A stretch of 30,320 nucleotides of DNA from a virus, in the IMG/VR virus record IMGVR_UViG_3300048625_000043, positions 1-30,320 of that record, one strand, 5' to 3'. A program made the translations under genes and the position numbers. The notes below the pieces were generated by a model that worked only from the letters and a program-made list of their open reading frames with translations, had not been told where the DNA came from and ran no database searches. This document shows, piece by piece, positions 5,406 through 12,121 of this stretch; positions within the stretch are counted from its first letter, which is position 1; the number at the start of each line of letters is the position of its first letter.

Positions 5406-6395
5406 AACTATTTTTCCATCTTTAATAACTATATTATCTACTTTAGTTTTACCATTTTCAATAGTAACAACTGCCATTCCGTGATTGTGTTGGGCAAATG
5501 GGTAATACTTGGGAGACAATTGAGTTAGACATCCAGTACTATAAGTGTGAATAAACTCTTTAAAACCATTCTTTTTAATAGTGTTTGTCGTTCTATGTAC
5601 GTGACCTATTAAGGTGTTGCAAAATGTTTTATTAAAGGTAGATTGCGAAGGGTTCATACCTCCAGCTAGAAGCTCGTGTCCATGAGCCACTAATAAATTA
5701 GCTAGCTCTATCCCTTGCCAATCGGGTACGTAAGTAATAGCAAGTTTATCTAGCCTAAAGAATTGCTCAAATTGCATCTCGTGTAACTGGGCAAATTCTT
5801 CGGCTTGTTCGTTTAGATATCTTTGCCAGCGATTCTCGTGGTTACCCATCTTGTAATAGATAGGTATTAAGGGGAATATATCTCTTATCTTTTGTAAGAA
5901 GTTTCGACCCATCTCAATCTCCCTAGCAAAGTCACGTAAATCTTTCTCTTTCTCGTGTCTTGATATAGCGTAGAAATCAAAGACATCGCCATTAAGAATG
6001 AGGCAATCTATTGCTTGCTCTCTTAGATGCTTAATAGCACAGGTTAAAGCTTCTAAAGAGTGATAAGGTACGTGTATATCCGATAGAATACCGACCTTTT
6101 TAAAGTCTTCTGTAATACGAAAGCTAGTATATTCTTTACCTAAGCTCTCTTCGATTCCAAAGTTATCAACCTCGTCTAGGTTAAAGGATTCTATTTTAGC
6201 ACTTGGTCTAGTTTGTTTCCAATATTCCGACCTTTTCTTAACTGAAATACCCATTCTAGTAAGTGCCTTGTGTAAATTTATTACGTCTTTATATCCATAA
6301 TTCTCCCAATTCTCTCGCTCAAAGTCCGCTCTAGTCATGTTAGTAGAATAGAAATGGTCTTTGATTGTCTTAGCTAATTCGCTATTTGATTGCAT
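5403..6395 (-). CDS. Calcineurin-like metallophosphoesterase, 330 aa
   Basis: It has the full set of metallophosphoesterase motifs in order: GILSDIH (about residue 105), LNGDVFD, MGNHENRW, VAHGHE and IGHVHR. These residues bind two metal ions and hydrolyse phosphodiesters or phosphomonoesters. The ~90-residue N-terminal part (MTRADFERENWENYGYKDV...) is helical and may bind DNA, but it is not assigned. The substrate is unknown; phage enzymes of this type may act on nucleotides or nucleic acids. It overlaps the spanin gene by 14 bp, placing it at the end of the late operon, which is unusual for a metabolic enzyme. Confidence 0.85.
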   Translation of the reverse strand: MQSNSELAKTIKDHFYSTNMTRADFERENWENYGYKDVINLHKALTRMGISVKKRSEYWKQTRPSAKIESFNLDEVDNFGIEESLGKEYTSFRITEDFKKVGILSDIHVPYHSLEALTCAIKHLREQAIDCLILNGDVFDFYAISRHEKEKDLRDFAREIEMGRNFLQKIRDIFPLIPIYYKMGNHENRWQRYLNEQAEEFAQLHEMQFEQFFRLDKLAITYVPDWQGIELANLLVAHGHELLAGGMNPSQSTFNKTFCNTLIGHVHRTTNTIKKNGFKEFIHTYSTGCLTQLSPKYYPFAQHNHGMAVVTIENGKTKVDNIVIKDGKIV

Positions 6396-6837
6396 TTAGT
6401 CCAAATTTAAGGTATATCCAAGCTACTAAAGCAAGTAACTCTATCAATAATATAATAACTACCCAAGTAGGCACTCGGTATTTAATAACTTCTTTGTCTC
6501 TATACTCAATCCATTTAACATTTGAGTTACGATAGTTATTCTCTATCTCGTTTCTCATGGAGTCTATATCGATTTGAGCTTGAATATTGCCACCTACCGA
6601 GCGAATAATAACCTTACCTTGTGGTAGTACCAATTTAGAATAAAAGTTGCTTAGAAGCCCGCTAGAGTCGCAAGGGTTTACAATGGTCAATGTGTCGTGA
6701 ATAGCCTTATACTTTTCTACTATTTTCACGCTTTGTATAGTATCGATTCTAACGAGTTCTTTATACTCGGTTAATGTCTTTGTGCGCTTACAAGATAATA
6801 AGCTAACACAAGCCAAAAGAATAAGTAATTTTCGCAT
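6382..6837 (-). CDS. Probable unimolecular spanin (lipoprotein with C-terminal membrane span), 151 aa
   Basis: The start at 6837 gives a lipoprotein signal, MRKLLILLACVSLLSC, with lipobox LLSC and acylated Cys at residue 16. A longer frame from 6864 would bury this signal and overlap the endolysin gene. The middle is soluble and mixed alpha/beta. The last 30 residues hold a strong membrane span (VPTWVVIILLIELLALVAWI). An outer-membrane lipid anchor plus an inner-membrane C-terminal span in one protein is the architecture of u-spanins such as T1 gp11, which join the two membranes in the last step of lysis. Its place right after the endolysin supports this. Confidence 0.7.
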   Translation of the reverse strand: MRKLLILLACVSLLSCKRTKTLTEYKELVRIDTIQSVKIVEKYKAIHDTLTIVNPCDSSGLLSNFYSKLVLPQGKVIIRSVGGNIQAQIDIDSMRNEIENNYRNSNVKWIEYRDKEVIKYRVPTWVVIILLIELLALVAWIYLKFGLNAIK

Positions 6838-6838
6838 A

Positions 6839-7294
6839 TTAGGAGAAGTAAAGGTTAGCCTCATCTTGTCTACGTTTAGTAAGTCCTTTTAATACCGAGC
6901 CATTAGCTTTATTCCATTTAAGAAACTCATCCGCTATGGTAACGTCTTTATAGTTAGCGTTTACTTTTTTAATTAATGTGGACTTTTGTAAAGCCACTAC
7001 ACCTATATTATAGCACAAAGCCACCAAAGAATCAAACTGGTGTTGTGATATGTCATCACGGCAAAATGAATCAACCGCTTTTTCATAGGGTACTAATAAG
7101 AATTTTAGAAGTTCTTCAGCTTTTTCTTGAGTAATAGCTGGGTCTGATAATTTAACTTTTTGTCCATTAGGGTAATACGTATTTCCGAACCCAATAGTAG
7201 GAATTGAAGCGGGACACAGATAAGGTTTAAGCTTTAATCCCTCAAACTGCTTTATTAGCTCTAGTCCTTTTGGGCTTAACTTCGTTATTTTCAT
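6839..7294 (-). CDS. Endolysin, GH24 (T4-type) lysozyme, 151 aa
   Basis: The GH24 signature is clear: LIKQFEGLKLKPYLCPASIP followed by TIGFGNT. The catalytic set reads Glu18, Cys27, Thr33, spaced Glu-x8-Cys-x5-Thr. It is the E/C/T version known from P21-type endolysins in place of the E/D/T of T4. The C-terminal QHQFDSLVALCYNIG and LTKRRQDEANLY are also typical. It cleaves the MurNAc-GlcNAc bond of peptidoglycan. No signal peptide or SAR segment is present, so export should need a holin. The start overlaps the holin-like gene by 53 bp. Confidence 0.92.
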   Translation of the reverse strand: MKITKLSPKGLELIKQFEGLKLKPYLCPASIPTIGFGNTYYPNGQKVKLSDPAITQEKAEELLKFLLVPYEKAVDSFCRDDISQHQFDSLVALCYNIGVVALQKSTLIKKVNANYKDVTIADEFLKWNKANGSVLKGLTKRRQDEANLYFS

Positions 7295-7568
7295 CTAATA
7301 GATTTAGTTTGGATTTAAGCGAAGAGTTCTCGCTTTTAAGACTATGTACTTCGGCGGTTAATATGTCAATCTTTTCGGATAGCTCCTTTACTTTGTCAGT
7401 CATATCTTGAGCTAATTCCCTCCAGATTTTAATAGCCTCGTTAGTATTAGACAACTCCCCCCCTTGTATTTCAATATTCTCTTTTTTGCGTGTGCTAAAG
7501 TACGTTGCTAAAGAAGCTACTAAAGCCGTTAAGATATTTGTGAACCAGTCAGGGAGGGAGTTTAACAC
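7242..7568 (-). CDS. Holin candidate with one membrane span and a coiled coil, 108 aa
   Basis: The N-terminal DWFTNILTALVASLATYFST (residues 7-26) is a single membrane span followed by basic RKK. A long heptad-rich helix then runs from about 48 to 95 (LAQDMTDKVKELSEKIDILT, then VHSLKSENSSLKSKL), and the tail is basic. Its position directly ahead of, and overlapping, the endolysin gene suggests a holin or a holin accessory. One span plus a coiled coil is less usual than the classic holin classes, so an antiholin or another membrane scaffold is possible. Confidence 0.55.
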   Translation of the reverse strand: MLNSLPDWFTNILTALVASLATYFSTRKKENIEIQGGELSNTNEAIKIWRELAQDMTDKVKELSEKIDILTAEVHSLKSENSSLKSKLNLLDENNEVKPKRTRANKAV

Positions 7569-7571
7569 CGC

Positions 7572-7841
7572 TTAGTCTTTTTTAAGTTTATGTAAAATTT
7601 GAGCCTTTGCAATGATAGCGAAATTCTCGTTATCCTTTACAAAGTTTTTAAAAGTTTCTTGGTCGCTAGAATCTAAATCTAGCACCTCGCCTTTGTTTAA
7701 TGCTACCGCCCAATCCCAGAACTTCAAGGCATCGCCTTTAGATTGTTGAACTAATGCACTAGCCACTAGCTTGCCTGAGTTTGCGTTGTCAATGGCTTTG
7801 CCATCTAAGTCTACTAAGTTAAAGTTTAAATCAATTTTCAT
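7572..7841 (-). CDS. Conserved phage protein of unknown function, 89 aa
   Basis: A small acidic alpha/beta protein: MKIDLNFNLVDLDGKAI, then SKGDALKFWDWAVALNKGEV and LDSSDQETFKNFVKDNENFA. Similar short proteins occur between the tail-fibre and lysis genes of Bacteroidetes phages. I know of no function. It is the first gene after the CGTTTATA motif at 7862-7869 and so may head a lysis transcription unit. Confidence 0.7.
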   Translation of the reverse strand: MKIDLNFNLVDLDGKAIDNANSGKLVASALVQQSKGDALKFWDWAVALNKGEVLDLDSSDQETFKNFVKDNENFAIIAKAQILHKLKKD

Positions 7842-7861
7842 TATTTTGTTGTTTGTTTGCT

Positions 7862-7893
7862 TATAAACGCAATTTAGTATTTTTTGTTTCTAA
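7862..7893 (-). promoter_or_regulatory. Shared late motif, copy D (ACAAAA...GCGTTTATA)
   Basis: This 32-base stretch matches 14216-14247 at 28 of 32 positions and holds the core CGTTTATA at 7869-7862. It fills the 52-base gap between the DUF7936-like gene and the 89-residue gene. Here the ATG is 20 bases downstream of the core, further than at the other three copies. Confidence 0.5.
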
Positions 7894-8205
7894 TTACTCC
7901 CATGGTAATTTATAAGCCACTATCGGGGGATTCAAAAAGTTCTCTATCTGGGCATCTAAGTTTGCTTCGATTGCCTCGCAGTCTAGCCCAGCTTCAAGCC
8001 AAGACTCCACCATTTCTTTAGTAACCTCATCGTAAGGAGTGAAGCTCGCTTCGTGTGGTGCATCTACGGATAAAGCTCCGTAAGTGTCAGCCGTAAAGTC
8101 TTCACTTGCCTTGTGTGCTCTCCAATGAATTACGCTAATTACTTTGTCCATTCTGTCAATGGAAGGGATTGAGTCTAGTTGAGATATTACCCAAGTGAAT
8201 GCCAT
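7894..8205 (-). CDS. DUF7936-like phage protein, 103 aa
   Basis: It begins FTWVISQLDSIPSIDRMDKV and ends IEANLDAQIENFLNPP...PW. This matches a small conserved phage family that I recall as DUF7936, typically encoded beside tail fibre genes. Conserved features seen are the ITW-like start, VIHWRAHK, YGALSVD and the IEANLxxQI helix. It may be a tail-fibre accessory, but the role is not established. Its start lies one base after the fibre gene stop. Confidence 0.65.
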   Translation of the reverse strand: MAFTWVISQLDSIPSIDRMDKVISVIHWRAHKASEDFTADTYGALSVDAPHEASFTPYDEVTKEMVESWLEAGLDCEAIEANLDAQIENFLNPPIVAYKLPWE

Positions 8206-8206
8206 A

Positions 8207-11206
8207 TTATTTATTTTCTATAGTTTCTATTTTATTATTAAGCTCCTTAATTGCATTTATTAAAGTAGCATAAATTGCATCTTTTTCTAATCCTAAAAAC
8301 TTAGTTTTATCTCCAAATTCCTTTATAGCATCTGGCATTATTTCTTGTACTTCTTGAGCTATAAATCCAAATTGAATACCTTGATTAACTTTGTCATCTT
8401 TCCAATTATAACTAACTGGTCTAAGTTTTAAAATATCATTTAAGCCATATTCAATACTTTTAATATCAGTTTTTAATCTGCTATCTGAAGGATTTGTGCT
8501 TGTTAAAGCTCCAGCATTTGAATAAACTAATCCAGTACCTAAATTATAAACTATAAAATCTCCATTTGAATTAATTCTAGTTTTAGCACTTCCAGCAATA
8601 TAATTTATAATATATCCACCAGTTGTATTTATTAATAATCCTCCTGCAGAATCATTTCTAAAATCAGCATAAGTAGTACTACCATCATAAGATAGTCTTA
8701 GTTGTTCAGCAGTATTAACTACCGTTAAAGTTTTAGCTGGCGAAGTCGTTCCGATACCTACGTTGCCAGAAAAAAATGCTGAATTATCATAATTTAATTT
8801 TAATGCAGCCGTAGTATTAGGATTACTACCATTATTTGGAGAAGTATAAAAAGCAAGATTAAAGCTATAATCTGCGTTTGTGCTATTTTGTTTTTCTAAA
8901 CTAATTCTACCAAATGATAACGGAGAACCTCCATTGGTATAAACACCTTTAAATAGAATGCTTCCTCCTACTCCCGCTGCTTGAGTGGTTGAATCTGAAA
9001 CTGTCAAAGCATCTTTTCCAGCAGTTACAAACGTTGCACTCGTACCACTTAAAGCCCCCGTAAGAGTTGCGCCAGTTGCACTAATTGTACTATTAAAACT
9101 AGCGCTAGTATCAGAATTAATTGTTAAAGCTCCATTACCTCCGTTTACCTCAAAGTGAAGCGTTCCGCTAGCATTATAGTTAGCAAAAGTTAATCGTCTA
9201 TCAGTGTGATAAATAGCACCGCTTCCAGCAGTCATACCGCTAACATATAAAGCGCTTCCAGTTAAAGAACCTCCAGCACTTACAAAAGTTCCGACGCTTA
9301 ACGAAGTGCCTACGCTTACAATTCCATTTGAATAAATAGATTCTCCAGTAATTGAGCCTCCGCCAATAATTGCATTTCTAAAATTAGCGTTACCAGTTGT
9401 CCCAATTGTGAATCTATCTAATGAATTAGTGACATCATAAACCGTAAAAACTCCATTATTATTAGAAATATAATAGTCTGGATTATTATCAGAATCTGTA
9501 AGATATAATTTTGGATTAGTAGAACTAATAGTTAAATCTCCCGTAAACGTTGCACTTGTTCCACTTAAAGCTCCGCTAAAAGTTGCTGAAGTTCCTACTA
9601 TTGAAGTTGCAAAAGTACAAAGATTATAGTCTATAATTAAAGGACTTTTTGCAGTTCCATCAGCACCAGCACTATAAAAAAATCTAAATCTTTGTCCACC
9701 ACTATCAAAAGGACTTCCATTATCTCCTAAATCAAAAACTAATTCTCCCTTATCTCCTTCTGTGCTATTACCATATATTTTCCAATTATCACTCGTAGCC
9801 ATTACTTGACCTATGTAATAATTAGTTCCTCCTACCGTATTATTAGCTGGTAAAAATATATTTCCAGTCATTGTACCGCCAGTAAGAGCTAAATAAGTAG
9901 AGGCAGCAGAACTAGTAGTTAAATAAGTGCTATTATCGTAGCTAATTGTAGTACCGCTAATCTTAACGAAACCAGTTCCAGAAAGTGCCGCTTGTTTAGC
10001 ATTAAATGTAGTCCAGTCGGTGCTAGTCAAATAACCATTTACACTAGAAGTAGCGGCAGGAATAGAAACCGAATTTGTTGAACGTGATAAAGGAGAGCTA
10101 AAAGTTAATGGTTGCTCTGGGCTATAACCTAAAATGGTTGCAATGCTTTTATTCTTCCAAAGGCTAGTTGAAGATTCGTAAAACAAACCATCGTTATTAG
10201 CTTTTGAAGTAATTAAAACATCGTGAATCTCATCTAGCTCATAACCATTTTGAATCTTAACCTCAATTTGTCCTTGAGTAGGATGTGACCTTGTTACAAC
10301 ACCGATATAAACTAAGTGAGCTGGTGCAACTTGCTTTGTAGTCGTGTAAGTTCCTGCGGTTGTAGACGAAAGATATAATTGAACTCCTTCGCTAATTGCT
10401 GAAGTATCTAAACCTACAATATCTCCTACACAAACAACATAACCAATTGAGTTATTTGCAATATCAGCTTGACATAAACCAAATGTTTGAGCCGAAGTAG
10501 AATCGCCTGTTGCTAATGCTTTTGAAACTGTAGGTTTATTACCAGTCGCTCCCGAAATATAAACAACAGTTCCTTTTGTTAATGTCGCACCCGTTGTATT
10601 TCTAACCTCACGAACTAAAGTACCTGCTTGTCCTGCAATTGGAAAAGTTACAGGAGTTCCTGCTCCGTTAAGATATTGAGTAGAATCGCCAGTCGGATTA
10701 TTAAACTTAGCATTTAAAGCGTTTTGTAAATCAGTTTGCGAGCTTAATGTACCTGTAATTGCTCCCCAAACTGCGCTTGAATCCTTTATTTCTATGTAAG
10801 CTGAACCAGACCATCTATAAATTAAATTTGTGTCTAAAACGACATAAATCTTACCTGTCTCTCCGGTAGTAGGAAGTGCTGAATAAGTAGCCACCTCTAC
10901 TACATCATCTACATAGCTAGGCAATTGTGATGAAGGAACTTTGCCATCTACTAAGTCAGCCTTTAAATTTAAAGCGTTTTGTAAATCAGTTTGATTTGAT
11001 AAAGTACCACCAATCTCACCCCAATTAACTCCAAAGTTACCCGTTAAGGAATTGATATTAATTTCTACTACACTAGGAGTAACGTTAAGCGTTATGTCCT
11101 CTCTATTGTCGATTATATTGACATCTATTACCTCGTCCGTAGGTTGAGACGTAATCTCGATTAGATTGGTGGTTTCCGTTACTATGATGTCTATAATATC
11201 TTCCAT
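8207..11206 (-). CDS. Tail fibre with C-terminal S74 autoprocessing chaperone, 999 aa
   Basis: A long, low-complexity beta protein rich in Ser/Thr/Gly with repeated modules. LSNQTDLQNALNLK and LSSQTDLQNALNAK form an N-terminal pair, followed by several GALSGTSATF repeats (about 540-745). The C-terminal ~93 residues are a peptidase S74 / intramolecular chaperone domain starting SDSRLKTDIKSI. Ser907 and Lys912 have the dyad spacing of the family, which helps the trimer fold and then cuts itself off. IQFGFIAQEVQEIMPD is also typical. This is the main candidate for host recognition. Confidence 0.9.
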   Translation of the reverse strand: MEDIIDIIVTETTNLIEITSQPTDEVIDVNIIDNREDITLNVTPSVVEININSLTGNFGVNWGEIGGTLSNQTDLQNALNLKADLVDGKVPSSQLPSYVDDVVEVATYSALPTTGETGKIYVVLDTNLIYRWSGSAYIEIKDSSAVWGAITGTLSSQTDLQNALNAKFNNPTGDSTQYLNGAGTPVTFPIAGQAGTLVREVRNTTGATLTKGTVVYISGATGNKPTVSKALATGDSTSAQTFGLCQADIANNSIGYVVCVGDIVGLDTSAISEGVQLYLSSTTAGTYTTTKQVAPAHLVYIGVVTRSHPTQGQIEVKIQNGYELDEIHDVLITSKANNDGLFYESSTSLWKNKSIATILGYSPEQPLTFSSPLSRSTNSVSIPAATSSVNGYLTSTDWTTFNAKQAALSGTGFVKISGTTISYDNSTYLTTSSAASTYLALTGGTMTGNIFLPANNTVGGTNYYIGQVMATSDNWKIYGNSTEGDKGELVFDLGDNGSPFDSGGQRFRFFYSAGADGTAKSPLIIDYNLCTFATSIVGTSATFSGALSGTSATFTGDLTISSTNPKLYLTDSDNNPDYYISNNNGVFTVYDVTNSLDRFTIGTTGNANFRNAIIGGGSITGESIYSNGIVSVGTSLSVGTFVSAGGSLTGSALYVSGMTAGSGAIYHTDRRLTFANYNASGTLHFEVNGGNGALTINSDTSASFNSTISATGATLTGALSGTSATFVTAGKDALTVSDSTTQAAGVGGSILFKGVYTNGGSPLSFGRISLEKQNSTNADYSFNLAFYTSPNNGSNPNTTAALKLNYDNSAFFSGNVGIGTTSPAKTLTVVNTAEQLRLSYDGSTTYADFRNDSAGGLLINTTGGYIINYIAGSAKTRINSNGDFIVYNLGTGLVYSNAGALTSTNPSDSRLKTDIKSIEYGLNDILKLRPVSYNWKDDKVNQGIQFGFIAQEVQEIMPDAIKEFGDKTKFLGLEKDAIYATLINAIKELNNKIETIENK
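10712..10738. repeat. 27-bp direct repeat in the tail fibre gene, copy 1
   Basis: Identical to 10967-10993. It encodes the shared TDLQNALN part of two N-terminal fibre modules, a sign of recent duplication or recombination within the gene. Confidence 0.85.
10967..10993. repeat. 27-bp direct repeat in the tail fibre gene, copy 2
   Basis: The partner of 10712-10738, 255 bases away and in the same orientation and frame. The spacing is a whole number of codons (85). Confidence 0.85.
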
Positions 11207-11208
11207 TA

Positions 11209-11547
11209 TTAGCGTGTTACTTCTGGTGTTACATTAAATCCCCCTTTTACGTATGTCTTTACTTCTCCCGAAGCAAGAGTAAATTGAATATCATAAACGT
11301 AGTTAAATACCTCAATGTCGATTATTTGAGCATTGATTTTAAATTGTCCGCTAGTTGCGTTTGTGATTGTAATGCCCGCACTAGATACGGAGGTAAGAGA
11401 TAGCACCGCCGAGACATCGCTATACTCTTTTCTAAGTTGCATTTTGATTGTCGCACCAGTTAAATCAATAGCCGTGCCATTCTTTTTAACTTCAAAAGCT
11501 ACTTCGTTAAATGTATCGCCTTTTGTATGCGTGAAATTAAGAGCCAT
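11209..11547 (-). CDS. BppU-like / Ig-fold virion protein, 112 aa
   Basis: A small beta-sandwich pattern: KGDTFNEVAFEVKKNGTAID, then LTGATIKMQLRKEY, then GQFKINAQIIDIEVFNYVYD and a final GGFNVTPEVTR. The 'G-D-T ... DLTGATI.mqlR ... YDI.f....G....y..G.f.V..evTR' arrangement is that of the N-terminal domain of BppU-type baseplate proteins and short fibre-associated proteins. It probably sits at the tail tip or anchors the fibre encoded just downstream. Confidence 0.65.
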   Translation of the reverse strand: MALNFTHTKGDTFNEVAFEVKKNGTAIDLTGATIKMQLRKEYSDVSAVLSLTSVSSAGITITNATSGQFKINAQIIDIEVFNYVYDIQFTLASGEVKTYVKGGFNVTPEVTR

Positions 11548-11632
11548 TTTCTATTTTGTTAAGGTAAACCTTTAGTTTTTTAATATTAGTCGCTTTAGGT
11601 GCATACTTGCCTCTACAAGTACCAGCCTGCAC
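11537..11632 (-). CDS. Possible 31-aa protein with GTG start
   Basis: The gap between the connector and BppU-like genes has one open frame that reads like protein: CRGKYAPKATNIKKLKVYLN, ending IENGS. It starts at GTG 11632-11630 and stops at 11539-11537. It overlaps the upstream stop by 20 bp and the downstream start by 11 bp, like other gene pairs here. It is basic and soluble. The GTG start and short length keep this tentative. Confidence 0.4.
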   Translation of the reverse strand: MQAGTCRGKYAPKATNIKKLKVYLNKIENGS

Positions 11633-12113
11633 TAAAGGAGCTTTTATCTGGGTACATATCCGCATTTGAATTCGTGTTATATTCAGGGTATGAAGATTGG
11701 TTAAAACTCATGTAATCTACAAAACGTCTTGTGTAGTGTTCAGCTATTGAACGTTCCTTTTCTACTAAGAAATCTACTTCGCTTTTATCTACGTTTGTAC
11801 TATTCTCACTATTGTGCTTAAATACTCCTTTATTAGCAATCGTGTAAGCTGCGAATGGTAAAAACTCTACCATAGACCAATGGATAACCATAGGCTTGAT
11901 ATACACGTTTAAAAGCATCATGTAAGAGCTATTTAAGTTAGCGTTTACAATGCCATCGTTAATCTTATTGAATAGTTTAGTTCCTAGATAACCTTGAATA
12001 TGAGTATCTTGAGCAACTTTAACCCATTGAATAAACTTATCTACGTCTACATTACCATTTACGGCTGTAAATTTTACAATGTCATCCCTAGACACAAAGA
12101 GAGCTTGAGCCAT
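11613..12113 (-). CDS. Head-tail connector candidate, 166 aa
   Basis: The N-terminal half is helical and typical of gp6-like connectors: LFVSRDDIVKFTAVNGNVDV, then KFIQWVKVAQDTHIQGYLGT and later KPMVIHWSMVEFLPFAAYTI. The C-terminal part is polar, with YTRRFVDYMSFNQ. It follows the portal gene by eight bases, where connectors are often found. It may belong to the DUF6712 group of Bacteroidetes phage proteins; that name is from memory and needs a profile search. Confidence 0.6.
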   Translation of the reverse strand: MAQALFVSRDDIVKFTAVNGNVDVDKFIQWVKVAQDTHIQGYLGTKLFNKINDGIVNANLNSSYMMLLNVYIKPMVIHWSMVEFLPFAAYTIANKGVFKHNSENSTNVDKSEVDFLVEKERSIAEHYTRRFVDYMSFNQSSYPEYNTNSNADMYPDKSSFSAGWYL

Positions 12114-12121
12114 TTAATTAA

